DNA of 64,000 nt from Selaginella moellendorffii (lineage: Eukaryota; Streptophyta; Lycopodiopsida; Selaginellales; Selaginellaceae): positions 62,001-126,000 of the forward strand of contig NW_003314333.1 of NCBI RefSeq assembly GCF_000143415.4. The letters are read 5' to 3'. The position numbers and the translations under genes were made by a program. Numbering within the stretch: position 1 is the stretch's first letter; every line of letters starts with the position of its first letter. The notes beneath the pieces were generated by a model, which was not told the DNA's origin, did no database searches, and worked only from the letters and a program-made list of their open reading frames with translations. Below, one piece after another: positions 22,040 through 34,170 of this stretch.

Positions 22040-23750
22040 ATGTTAGGTGCCAGCTTTGACCACATGGTCAATGTCAGTCAAAGAGAGGCTCAAGGGTACA
22101 TTAAGGCATGTTAGTGTAAGGGATTTAACCTAATAGTGGAGTGGTGGCATAGTGGAGCTTTTGAGGTAGCTTAGAGGTGGTTGGGTGGTGAGGAATCTCA
22201 AGAGGAGGCATAATGTAATCTAAGAAGACTATATCTTTGTCTTTTTGTGCCAAATCATAACATTAGTATTAGAGCAGTTGGTTGTGATAGCTAACCAAGC
22301 TAAATGCTAGAATCCTATTGTCGATGGTAGTGCTAATGATGGTGCCGATGAAGTTGCGAAGGTTTGGACCATTCAAGATGTTGTTCATGAGTTGCAAGCC
22401 CTTAACTGAAATAAGCAAGAGATGCAAGATGAGATGCATGGCATGATGGATACCATGCATGGGCGTGTTGAGGCACTTGAGGCTGGACGTAGTAGCACTC
22501 TAAGTAAGCCTTCTTTGGTAGATCGACTTAAGCTTCCAACCTTTTCCAGTGATGGTGGTGTGGACAAGTGTCTCACTTGGCTAGCTAATGTGAAGAAGTT
22601 CTTTGCTGCTAGGGGAACTCTAGATGCAAAGGCTTTAGTGGCTATTCCAATGGTTTCATGTGATGTGACTTCAGTGGTGGAATTGGCTTGAGGAGTCTCA
22701 TATTGCAGATAAGAAACCACCAGTAACTACTATGGATGAGTTTGAGGTTGCTTTCCGTTTATGTTTTTCCCCTTATTACAATGTGGAGAAAGTTCGCACT
22801 GAACTTTGACATTTCCAACAAGGGAAAATACTATATTGAGAAGCTTACTCACTTGATTAGCAGTGTTCCAATGAAAGATCCAAATTAGAACAAGTCCTAC
22901 TTCATTGATGGCCTTCATAACAAAAGCATGCGGCAACACTTGCGTTATTCTCAGCTTACAAACAATTTTGAGGAGCTCTTTGATGTGGCTCATTGACTTG
23001 ACAATGACAAGCACAAGTCTCGCAAGTGTTCACTAAGTCCTTTTGTCGAGAATCATCATGATGATCATTGTGGACACAAGGATAGTAACAAGCATCACAA
23101 GTTGAAGTCTGTGGTGACTACTTTGGATGCAAAGGGTCAAAGAAGCAAAAGTTCTTTGTGAAGAATTATAGATAAGGCTGTCATCATTGCGGCGAGCTTA
23201 GACACTACAAGGCTGATTGTCCACAGTTGAAGAACAAGCAATAGGGCAAGAAGAATGGCCAATCTTCTATTGATGGTAAGTCAGATATTAAAAAGTTGTA
23301 ACCTTTGTAGCGTGAAAATGATGGGGACAACCATTCTAGTCGTAGGAAGAGGCTTTCAATCGTTGCTCATCAACTCAACTGTGTGTGGAACAAGATGGAG
23401 CTCGAGGATACTCGTAAATCAGCTTTAATGCTAGAGGGTGTGTTCCATGGCGGTCTAGTGCAGATTTTATTGGACAATGGGAGTGATGACAACTTTGTTT
23501 TAGCAAAATTTGTTGTGGAGCATGGCCTAGTGACACAAGGCGTTCTTCCATATATGGTGGAAGGTGTAGTTACCTCTGCTCAGCATTTTGATACTTCTGT
23601 AGTGGGGTTGGAAGTGTTGGTTAGCAAAACCACACTTGAGGAGACTTTTTATCTCACGAATATCCATTGTATGGATCTCAGTCTTGGAATGCCATAGTTT
23701 GTGAAGGTGGATCTAGAGATAAAGTGGAGTATTAAATGTGTCTCACTAAA
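22040..23750 (+). mobile_element. G1 element 5' part: LTR, gag, protease
   Basis: A 5' LTR (22040-22262, TGTTAGG..CATAACA) is followed by a mutated primer-binding site TTAGTATTAGAG. Gag then runs in order: IQDVVHELQALN, MHGMMDTMHGRVEALEAG, PSLVDRLKLPTFSSDGGVDK, WLANVKKFFAARGTLDAKA, YYNVEKVRTEL. A CCHC knuckle (CHHCGELRHYKADC, near 23180-23220) and a retropepsin-like stretch follow, in which the active-site DSG is changed to LLDNGSDDNF (near 23470). Many in-frame stops are present. It ends abruptly at about 23750 against the oppositely oriented G3 element. This copy supplies gag regions missing from the 13155-16022 copy. Confidence 0.85.
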
Positions 23751-26700
23751 AGCACCAAATGGAGACTTACTTGGCTAAATAAATCCAAACTCAAATAACT
23801 TTTTGACTTTTCGTTAAACTTCTTGCTCCTCCACATAACTTAACCGAAATGAACACCTGTAAATTGGTTATGTCCCCCGCTCCAACATAATCCCATGCTC
23901 CACACCTCATAATGGAGGCAACTCATAAGGAAGTTCAGATGGAAAAACATAAAAAAACTCGTTGAGTACATCCCATACTTCTGCTTCTCCCCCACACATG
24001 CCTTGGTCCCCCAAGTCAAGAATAAATAGCAAGTAGCTTGAAAGTGCTTTTTCATTACAACAAGCCTGCTTCAAAGATGTAATAGAGGGCATAACAACTA
24101 GAGGTTGAACTCCCTCTCCAAACCACACATCCTTAACACCACCGTTCATATAGATGGTCAACTCCACTGCCAACCAGGAAAAACATTTGTGAGCTCAGGA
24201 GGAAAGTATGGTGTGGAGGCCATCTTAGTCTGAGCCTGCTAGGCTTGCTAAGAAAGAGCTCTGCCATGGTTGTTGAGAAAGGTGGCACTATGAGTTCCAT
24301 CACTAATTTCCATCTTGCCTTGTGCGCTGTCAATGGTGCAATGGGCTGTGACTCCTGCTGGAGGAACGGTGTGGTTGGCGAAGGTCTTGAGCACAATAGA
24401 GGAGCTCTTAGTGATCTGTAGCTGTGCCAAAAGGGTAGCTTCGAGAGAGATAATGTTGCTTCTAGAACCAGAGTCAACCAAAGCATCCACCTTAAAAAAA
24501 GTACCAATCTACGCCAGGACGAAGAATGGACCAGGATCTCCACCGTATCTTGTCATGTCGACAATGTGCACATCTTGAGAAGTCCTCTTGAGAGTGCTCT
24601 CTGGTGTTCCTGACCATGCAAACTCCTCTAAACACTGGCCAAATCCCGGGACAAGACACAACATGTCTCGGAGCGAAAAGGTGATGGGAGTGTCAATCAG
24701 CTGTTGAAGAATCGGCTTCAGAACAGGAATAGTTGTTGGTGAGATCTCAGGAGGAGAAGAGAGTAGTGACTTGAAAGGGAGCTTACAAGCCACCCTTTGT
24801 GTCACTAGATTTGGTGCCGATAGAGATTCACTCTCAACCGATGCCAGGGGATCGATGCCAGGCTGAGCAGTTGCCTTCTTCTTTGCTTGGGCTCGAGTGG
24901 CTACGGTTTGCTACTGTTGCCTATAGAGTTCCTTGGCTACCAAATTTGTGTTGACCAATGAGGCTGGTGCTTTGCCTTTGCTTGACAAAGGGGCTGCCTC
25001 AATTACTTGTCGCTCCAACTGCTCCTAATATGTCTCTAGACCCCGAGACAATGAGGAATTATCACTGAAGGGATGTTGTTGGACATGTTGAGAAGATGGA
25101 GGCCAAAGCTTAGGGTGAAGCTTGAAGCAGCACTGCGTGTTGTGTGTGTTTGTTTCCCAGTGAGTGCACCAATGGACTTAAATCTGCATTCCTAAGCTGT
25201 AGCAGCCTCTTTCCAGGACTCCATCAGCTCCTAGAGCAGTTTGTCATGGTGTGATTGTTGTTGAAGAATGATCTCCTTTAGCTGCCGCATCTTGTTAGCA
25301 AAGTTTTCAATAGGCGGAGGTGTATGCTCAATAGTGATAGGCTTTGGTATGGACAGGTGAAGAGCTGCACAAGGTGACTCTGACGGGGTTATGGCTAGGT
25401 CGAAATCAACACTAGCAATCCCCAGGTTAACAAGAAGCTCTCTTTCCAGCTTCGTGGCAAATGAAAATGCCTTGTGACTAGACTTGAATGTCTTCTCAAG
25501 AAGTTTCATCTACAAATTCCCACGAAGACCTGCTGTGAATGCTGTGATCCCCTGTTGCTCATCTTGGACCACTTCGCGATTCCAACATTGCTTCCAGTAT
25601 GCTTGAAACCAGGTGATATAGTCAGGAACAGACTCATGAGCACCCTGCCGGAATGAAAAGAGGTCGACAAGTAGCTGATTTGTGGGTTTTTCTTCAACGA
25701 AACATTCTTTGAAAGAAGCAGGTAGTGTCTGGAAGTCTGTCTGGTCCTTTGGGAGGAGAGAATCTGCCCAAGTTGATGCTTTTCCTTTGAGAGACTGCAA
25801 GAAGTCGCGGCACATATGATCATCATCGACGATCATGTTTGTGGTGCAGTAGTAATCAAAGCGACTGATATGCGATGTTGGAGAGACTATTCCAATACTC
25901 AAGAAGGTCAGCAGATAACTCCCTTTCTACAAAATATGGAGCTGAAGTCGAGCTAAAGGTGGCTACACCATAGCTCCTAGATCTAAGTCACTGGAATCTG
26001 CCAAGGATGAAGAGGACTAGGTGCAGTGTAGTACCTAAGTTGTCTTTCGATGTTAGAAAGTTTACTCCATACTTTAGGGCCTTGAGGTATGGTAAAAGGG
26101 TGCCAATTTGTCACACGTCTAGTTTGTAACGACGTCAAATACTCTAAACACTGTAAATGCCCGGTCAAGGCAACTAGGTTGACAGGAGCAAGAAGATTGT
26201 AGACTTGTGCTCAAGCTGCTCAAAGTGCCTATGACAAAGAGAAATAAGGGTCGAAATGGAAGGAGATGTAGGCCTCAAGCACACATAACCATTGACCCAT
26301 AGGGTAATCGCCAAAGTAGCTGCTGGAGTAGCCATTGGAGTAGCCGGTAACTGGTAGCTAATAACCAGTAACTAGGGACCTATAACCTATAACCAGTAAC
26401 CCCCTACTCTTGCTCCTACTCTTGCATCTGCTCCAACACCAATTCCTATCCCTACGCTTGCCCCTACTGTCCCTGTTCCTATGCCAACTCTTGTTCCTGA
26501 TCCTCCTGTTCTTGTTCCTACACCAACTCTTGTTCTTGTTTCTAAGCCTACCTGTTCCTTGAAGATTGCTTTATTCCCAAGGAACCTCAACAAAGTTTAG
26601 CCCAAAAGAGAAAAATGAGTCCTCTGGTCACGATCCTTCCCCATTTTGACTGTAGGTTGGCTCGCTGGAAAGAGCTAAGCCCCGTCTACCCTCTATCGCA

Positions 26701-27473
26701 AGAATTTGTGAAGAAGCTACCTCAACATTCCTCGAAATCCAAGAAGAGGTAGCCCAAAACACCAATATTGTGGAAAAACATGTGCATGTCACTAATGTGG
26801 ATCGATACTAAGGCGCTGTTGATAGTTTTAGAAAACCCAAGACTAGGAGAACCTTTAGAAACAAATGGCATCCAAAACAAAGCTCAGAGAAGCATGAATT
26901 CCTGCTATAGAGATGACCCAATCTAGCCTGAGAAGAAAATCCTTTTGCATGCCATCAATTTGCCCAAATCTAGTGCCAAGAATCACCACTACTCATAGAT
27001 CTAGGCCAGATCTACAAACCCAAATGCATTACCTTGAGAAATTGGGCCGAGGATCCAGGCGAGAAAGTGAAAACCCCAAAATGTTCATCCAACCGAGCCA
27101 AGAAACGTGTATCTCTTCAAATACTGCCCGGCTTGATGAGCGCCATACCTTGATGGAAAGAGGAGCTCCAGACCTATCCAACAAGCCTAAGATCCAACAA
27201 AACCACAGCAAGACGAATGAGAAATTGGTTCCCAATGTCTACGACCAAAAGAAAAAGAGAGAAATGACGCCTCAAAAAGTGCTACGCATCACGCCGTTGG
27301 GGGCACCTACCCCAACATTCGCTCAAACATGAGAAATGTTTCAATGCACTTCACAAAAATGCCCCCCCTTGCCCTTATGGGGCAAGGGTTTTATACAAGG
27401 AAGATGGGGAATATTTTGAGGACCAGAATATTCCCTCTCTCTCTCTCACTCTCTCGGTGGCCACGCTCTAACA
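23750..27473 (-). mobile_element. G3 gypsy element copy 1, 5' two-thirds
   Basis: On the minus strand from 27473: a long LTR/leader starting TGTTAGAGCGTGGCC with a TATAAAAC box near 27390. A leader frame follows (TGHLQCLEYL, WHPFTIPQGPKV; 26168-25985). Next is a gag capsid domain (LLSIGIVSPTSHISRFDYY, DFLQSLKGKASTWADSLLP, FRQGAHESVPDYITWFQAYW; 25902-25510), then a region to about 24840, then a retropepsin (VDALVDSGSRSNIISL, about 24490-24440) with the DSG intact. An RT N-terminal stretch follows (FPSELPYELPPL, VEHGIMLERGT, FRLSYVEEQEV, PSKSPFGA), cut at about 23750. Stops occur in the RT part. A second copy in the opposite orientation is at 45174-46874. Confidence 0.85.
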
Positions 27474-27589
27474 ATTGTTAGCTCTCTCTTGGGTGGGATT
27501 CATCTGACCGCCATGTTCACTGTCCGAGTTAGAACCTGCTGAAAGCCTTTGCCATCCTTTTCAGCAATCAGGATCTTGAACATTCTAGG

Positions 27590-29734
27590 CTATGTATCAG
27601 GTCTAGAGAAAGGTGGTGCACTTGGGAATCGGATGTGTGGAGCTTGCTTTGGAGGGCGCTGCTTCAGTTGCTTCTCCACAGCCTCTGGGAGTTCAAAGGG
27701 ACGTCTTGGAGCAAGCTTGGGCCTTTTGGCAGTGCATGCATTCTCACTGTGGCTAGGCTGTAGGCAAAAACGATAGCATGGTGCTGTGTTTTCCACCTGG
27801 ATTCAAACATACTATCCCAAGACTGCTATCTCTATTGGGACTTCTGCTAGGGATGAGACAAAGACCTTAAGCCTGACAGGGCCCAGGATGCCTTTTGCAT
27901 CCACAGTGTCCAGGCCCGAGGCAATTTGCCCAATGCTCCTTTTGACAAGCTCTCTTATCACCTCTTTAATCCTCATCTCCATTGAGATGTCCCACAGTGC
28001 CACATTAAGTGGGACACTTCCCCCCTTCAACCATGCCTGATCATCTGCCGTGAACCTTGGAATCCACGGGTGAAAGGACACCGCCCAGCTATCGTCAATG
28101 AGGCCATGTAGCTCCTCTACTCAAGCCCGCGGCTCCTCTGCCTCAAACACCACTGTGTAGCATCCATGTCCATGTGGGAGCAAGTTCTTGATTGTAATCC
28201 CCTACTCCAGCATAGCGTTCAGCCAGTCCATGGCCATGCAGCCAGTGGGAAACTTCCCCTTGAATACTGCAATCACTTCTCTATGGCATAGTTCTTCTTC
28301 TCTGGCTGCCACCACCTGGCTGAGTACCATGCCCACCTTGACTGTCTTCGCCATCACCTTGGCATCTGGTGCTATTCCAGCTCGTTTCCCTGACTCTCTG
28401 GTGCAGGGATCTAGCTTAGAGTCTTCTGTCTGGGGGACTTCCTTCACCACCTTTCCTTGTGTGGAGCAGCCTCCTTGCTCTCGCTCAATTCCCAAGTCAC
28501 CTTGCTCTCCTGGGCCCTCTAGGCCATAGTGTGATATGGTCTGACACTTGGCTTCTACCTTTTCCCAACCACATCCTGCCGAGGCTCCCTGTGCTTTTCC
28601 TTTTGGTGCGCTATCCGTTTCCTGTTCCTGGTCCTCCTCAAAGCACATCTCCTCCTCGTGGAGGAACTCCTCCACCTCTTTTGCCCACGCAAGGGCCTCC
28701 TTTGAGCTACTTTGGGCCTTTAACTTCCTGCGCACCACCTTGCATTCTTTCTTTTTCTCCATCTTGTTCCTTTTGGCCTCTATTTCCACCTCCTGTCCCA
28801 TTCGCTTCATCTCCTCCTCTTGTTCTTCCAGCAGTATCACTAGCGGCTTCACTCATTTCCCCAGAATTGGTTCCTTCTTTCATGTCTCCACCTTTTTGCT
28901 AGCTTCTGGGATCTCCTTGCCTTGGTCCCTTTGTTGTTCCACTTCTTGCTCCTCTTGTGCCTTCCACGTGCTTGTCACTTCCTCTTGCACCTTAGTTTGT
29001 TGGGCCTCCTGGCTGTTTGTGTTCTTTTGCTCTTTTGGTGCCACCAGTGCCACTGTCACAAGATCAAGGGCTTCCCTGAAAGCGGGGCCAAGAGCATGGT
29101 CTTCCCCCTCGGGGTGTCTCTCCTAGTGCCATACTTTTGCAATGAGTATGTCCTAGTGGAGCTGTACTTCGTCTTGAGTGGTCTCTCGCAGAGCCATTGC
29201 AAAGGCTTGGGGATCCTAGCGGAGCATTCCTTCTTCTGTCTGGTGTGGCATACATTGTTGCAGCACCAGTGGTCAGGGCTCGCAGTCAGGCTGGTGACTG
29301 AGAGAAATCTTGCTCTTGAGTCAAGATTTTGCTGACTTCACCAGAGAGCTAGGCAGTGATGTTCTCACTTTGTTGGTCAGATCCGAGAGGCACATGTGAG
29401 CAAACTTTTGGCTGAGTAGTCCCCTCTTGGTCTGGTCTTGGCTTTCACTTGTGGCTCTGGTGAGACAGCGGCTCAACTCTTCCCCCTGGACCTGATCCTT
29501 TACCTCTCATCTGGTCATTTGGTGTCTCCAAGCCCTTCTCTTCTTCCAGATCTACCCTCAGCTCTTCTGCAGGGCCACCTACTGGTAGAGCAGCAATCGT
29601 GGCTGCCCTCATCGCTGCTGCCACTGCCCTAGTGGTGACACCACTTCTATTCTTGCCTGGATTAGGGCATGTCTTGCCTTTGGTTTTTCCAAAAACCGTC
29701 TTCCCCACAATGAGAGCCACTCTAAGTCCCATAT
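27590..29734 (-). pseudogene. LINE-like ORF1 with DUF4283-type domain and zinc knuckle
   Basis: Read on the minus strand: a basic, Ala-rich start (VFGKTKGKTCPNPGKNRSG), a long Glu/Lys-rich region (EEQEEEMKRMGQEVEIEAK), then FKGKFPTGCMAMDWLNAML. A globular part (FTADDQAWLKGGSVPLNVAL, VDAKGILGPVRLKVFVSSL) resembles the DUF4283 RNA-binding fold of plant LINE ORF1 proteins. A CCHC knuckle CYRFCLQPSHSENAC follows. Stops interrupt it near 28200, 28120 and 27805. The N-terminal end stops exactly at the G2 insertion at 29735. DUF4283 identity is by pattern only. Confidence 0.5.
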
Positions 29735-30009
29735 TGTCGCGAATGTGACTTTGGGTATCGAAAGTTACCTGTCGGCTAGTCCTTACAGACACTCTTACCT
29801 TACTACCACGATGGCAAGAGATCGGTATTGCAAGACCTGTTATCAGTTTCCCACTTGAGCTAGTTGAGAAACTGGTTAATGAACATGCACTTAGATTGGA
29901 TATAGGAAACTTATGTGTTTCTTACTGAGCATACTCGGCCTAGTTTGAGAAACTTGTGTCATTGGCTTGCACTTGCTAGTATCAAGAACCACTGCGATAT
30001 TGAGATTGT

Positions 30010-30244
30010 NNNNNNNNNNNNNNNNNNNNNNNNNNNNNNNNNNNNNNNNNNNNNNNNNNNNNNNNNNNNNNNNNNNNNNNNNNNNNNNNNNNNNNNNNNN
30101 NNNNNNNNNNNNNNNNNNNNNNNNNNNNNNNNNNNNNNNNNNNNNNNNNNNNNNNNNNNNNNNNNNNNNNNNNNNNNNNNNNNNNNNNNNNNNNNNNNNN
30201 NNNNNNNNNNNNNNNNNNNNNNNNNNNNNNNNNNNNNNNNNNNN
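30010..30244. other. assembly gap (235 N)
   Basis: A run of N hides the 3' end of the G2 5' LTR and the primer-binding site. The open frames that appear to cross it are artefacts. Confidence 1.
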
Positions 30245-33200
30245 GACTTATGTGAAGTTGTTAGTAGGAGGAAGTTGGTTGAGTCTTGAAAGTTTGCATT
30301 CCTGGACTGAGAGTTATTCTTTCTCTAGGATGGAAAATTTTCCACAAATTTTCTTAGACTTTTCCAATGGTTAATCTATTGATCACTTTGCTCGAAAACC
30401 ATTGCTTTTTCGTAAGCCAATACAAACTAGTGAAGGGGTTGGAGTTGACCTTGGTTAGCTTAGACCTTAGTAGGTGGTTTGTATGATGCGACCCGAAAGG
30501 GATGCTGACTTTTGAGGCTAAGGCAATTGAGTTGGATAGAGTCTGGAGTTGGTATAGAAAAGTGGCTGTTGCGCTTTTCTAAGAAATATGACCCTTGTAC
30601 CTTTCTTCTGTAACGTTGTGCTTGGTGGCAGGTTGCACCTTGCATTTCATTAGGCTCTATGAGAGTAGTGAGCTCTCACTGATCTTGACTTGGTCTTGGT
30701 AACCCTGCGCCTTGGCTGAGGATAGTGATGTCCAACTTAGTTGTTTGCGGTTGAGATGTTGGTACCAGTACTATAGCCTTGTTCATGAGGAGGTTGTGTA
30801 TCAATATGTGTCCATTTCATAGTCTTCACTTTAGTTTCGGCTGAGTGTTAATCATGCATAGTTAGCCTCTTCAAGGCATGCTCAGAGTTATTGGCTAAAC
30901 AAGTTGGTGAGCTTATTGCGGTTAAGTTAGATTTGAGTGGTCATTTAGTTCGTGCTTGTCTATGAACCTTTATTTCGTACCTGGGGTATTACATTCATAT
31001 TGGACAAGTATATGACTCGATGACATGAGTTTAGTGTTGGGTCTTGTGAAGGTAAGTTAAAGAGTGATTGTTAGTTGCTTTGCGACTAGTGATTACTTGT
31101 AGACTTTGCTAAAGACTATTGACATTTGCTTCACTCGATGATGATTTAGCAGTGATGGACTTGCTTTACCGAATGGTGTTGCAAAGGATTGTGTCATGGC
31201 TTAGATGGTTTTTCCATGTTGGCATGTCGATTCCTCTATTGATATCATTTGGCTACGTTTAGTCTGTGGTGTTAGATTTCATGGAGTCTTGGATGTGGTG
31301 AATCACTCCTTGATAATGTGTTATCTGAAACTGAGTATTTTTGGAGGATTAGTTTCGGATATTGACTAAGATATCTTCGACTTTGGTTAGCTTAGTTGCT
31401 AGGGAGTTTTGAGTGGTGATTCACTCTTGCTTTCTATTAGCTTTGCTATGGTGTTGATGGCATTGAAGTGATGCCCTATCATTGATATTATTGATGTTGA
31501 GATTCAAGTGAGATGAGATGTCTTTCCATAAGATTGATATTGAGTTTCATTAGTCTCAATGATGATAGTGTTAATGATTTAGCTATGGCTTTGTGTTATT
31601 GGCATTCATGCAATTGCTAGTTAACAACTGTATTGACGTTCAAATGAACTGAGTAGCAAGTTGAGTTAGTTGTGTTCTAGACAAGATTGTTTAGTAGAGG
31701 TTGAGCTTTGAGCCTTTCCTTGAAAAGTGATTTGGCCATGGACTATGCTAGTTTTACGAGATGAAGAGTTAGTGATCAATATTGATATGTTTGAATCTTT
31801 GTTGGATTTGAGTTGGGGATATATTGATCATTGATGATTCTTCTTGTGCTTGTTATGAAGTGAGTTACGTCTTGCTATAGATGAATTCATGGAGGATTGG
31901 TTTGGTGATCATTTGTTGAGCATAGATTTGTTATGCTTAGCTTTTGGATTGATGTAGATATGCTCTTCATTAGCTTTGGCATTATGAAACTTGGCTTATG
32001 GATATTTTGAGGAGGATATTGTGGGTTATACCATGATTTCTTCTTTAGCATTGAAGTTAGTTCATGCAAGACTCGTGATCATTGTTATGCAAGACTTGGC
32101 TATAGACTTCTTCGAGCTGTTGGTTCTTTGAGTTTTATGCTCATTGTTCCATTTGTTAGAAGTTGTTGGGGAAAGCATTTTGGCTCCTAGCTTCGATGAT
32201 GAAGTTAGTATTTGCATCTAGCAATCATTCGTGATGATTGACTATCATCTAGGATAATTGATTATCCTTGTCAAAGGTTTTGCTTGATTATTGTTGATGT
32301 AGAATGATTTGCCATTCTTCGGGATGGTGAATTCTTTCTTTAACGATGATTATACATCTCTCTATTGATGGGATGATTGATGATCTTTCATGATAGTTAG
32401 TTGTTCTCTTTGATAGCTTTTGGTTTTTCGCATTACCACATATTCTTTGTGATTTGCTTTGGATTGGTCTCTTAGGTTTGAGATATCGATAGGATGTTGC
32501 TGACACTTGCTTGAGCAACTCTGGTTCCTTGGCATTGTTGACCGAGATCTATTTAGATTGGCTAATGTGATAGTTGGCATGACTGAGTGTTTGTTGGTCT
32601 TACTGCATTCATTTTATTCTGTTGATTATTGCTTAAGTTAGTTCTGGTAGATTGGGATGTTATCTCCTTTAAGTGATACATTCGCGAGCATTTTGCTTGC
32701 CAGTCAACGATATTTTGTGTTCTTTAAGTTCTCTTTCGTAAATGGTTTGGCATGTTATCTGAAATCTTTGATAGTTAAGTTTTATCATCAAGTATTATTG
32801 ATGGTATACTTGCTATTGAATTTTATTGGATAGTGAATCCTATGTTTTCCAACTCTAATGATCTTGGTGGTTCTTATACTTTACTACTGGTTTATCGGAT
32901 GATAACTTACTTGAAATACTTTTGTGTTCTAATTTAAGATTTAATCAAGACTCTAAGATATCATTGTTTATGACTTTGATATTGTCCATCTATTGATCTT
33001 TGAATTTAGGCCAGTATAGGCAGACTGGCTTCGGCACTTCGTGTGCATGCTGAAATCTCTAGTCATGGGGTAGCTACTATCAACTGGTCACATCACCCGC
33101 CTCTCTGTCGATGTTCCTTATGTTGTTAAAAGGGCATGATTGTGTAAACAACTCTAACTACCTGTTTACAGTAGTCTATCTAAACCTTACCCACGGGTTT

Positions 33201-34053
33201 GGTTTCTTTGCTTAGGAGGGTTGGGGCCTCTAGCTTCTTTCTCTATGTCCTTGTGGGCAGGGACGTATCACACTTTTGTAAGCTGGGTGACTCCCAGAGC
33301 AGTAAGGGTGGCTGACTCCGTTGGTCATTTCCTTGTTAGCGACGGCCGGAAGGTGTCTGAGCTGGTAGCGCATCCGCGTTAAACAAAGAGGTTACCCTTA
33401 ACTCATTTAAGTTGGTGCATTTCTCACATAGTGTGAGTACCGTGAACTTTTTCTGGAGTTGTTTCCTTGGCTGTATTCTAGACTTGAGTATGCATAGACG
33501 AGGACGTCGATCTTCCCTAGGGGGGGAGAGTGTCGTGAATGTGACTTTGGGTATTGAAAGATACCTGTCGGCTAGTCCTTACGGACACTCTTACCTTACT
33601 GCCACGATGGCAAAAGATCGGTATTGCTGGACCCATTATCATTTTCCCACTTGAGCTAGTTGAGAAACTGGTCAATGAACATGCACTTAGATTGGATAAA
33701 CATAAGGTAGAAACCCTATGTGTTTCTTGCTGAGCATACTCGGCCTGGTTTGAGAAACTTGTGTCATTGGTTTGCACTTGCTAGTATCAAGAACCACCGC
33801 GATATTGAGATTGGTCCCTCAACATCGCTAGATGATAGCTTACCATGTCTGCCAAACACCCTCACTATCATGCCCTTTGTGTTAGTCTCATTTCGGTCCT
33901 AAATGCTATTTATGGAAAGTGTCCAAATTTGCTCATTTGGCATATGTACGGAATGTAAAGATTAACTTGAACAAAGTTTCAAGCCTGTCCTAAAGACTAA
34001 CTCCTGATAATAAGGGAGGCTTGGGGTGAAAGCCCAAAGCGTGTGTTCCATAT

Positions 34054-34074
34054 GGGGGGGGGGGGGGGGGGGGG
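34054..34074 (+). repeat. G homopolymer of 21 within the G2 3' LTR
   Basis: Twenty-one consecutive G, followed within 200 bp by further G and C runs of 7-9. The inverted LTR copy near 6665 has a 13-14 bp C run at the same place. Length is therefore variable, or the region is poorly sequenced. Confidence 0.9.
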
Positions 34075-34170
34075 CCTTTGGGGGTTTCCAAATGTATAAA
34101 AGGGAAAGGGGGGGGGTCAGGCATGGCCCACCAACCCGAGGGAAAATCTAACCCCCCCTTGGAGGGCTAT

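Larger units (their letters stand above)
29735..34170 (+). mobile_element. G2 LTR element with non-coding interior
   Basis: A 5' LTR starting TGTCGCGAATGTGACTTTGG at 29735 runs into the N gap, and a matching 3' LTR starts at 33531. A purine-rich tract AGGGGGGGAGAG sits immediately upstream of 33531, as expected for a polypurine tract. The 3.3-kb interior (30245-33530) has no coding region on either strand longer than about 80 codons and no gag or pol motif, so this looks like a large non-autonomous (LARD-like) element. The 3' LTR has a TATAAAAGGG box near 34095. Its end near 34170 is approximate. Confidence 0.8.

Noticed and set aside
26913-27332. 139-codon plus-strand frame
   Set aside because: It lies antisense in the G3 LTR/leader, and the matching frame in the other G3 copy is interrupted.
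29915-30374. Two open frames of 124 and 135 codons crossing the gap
   Set aside because: They are open only because N bases translate without stops; flanking parts are LTR sequence.
33330-33405. tRNA-like stretch (GAGCTGGTAGCGCATCCGCG)
   Set aside because: Only a D-arm/anticodon-like resemblance; no acceptor stem pairing or T-loop at the right spacing.
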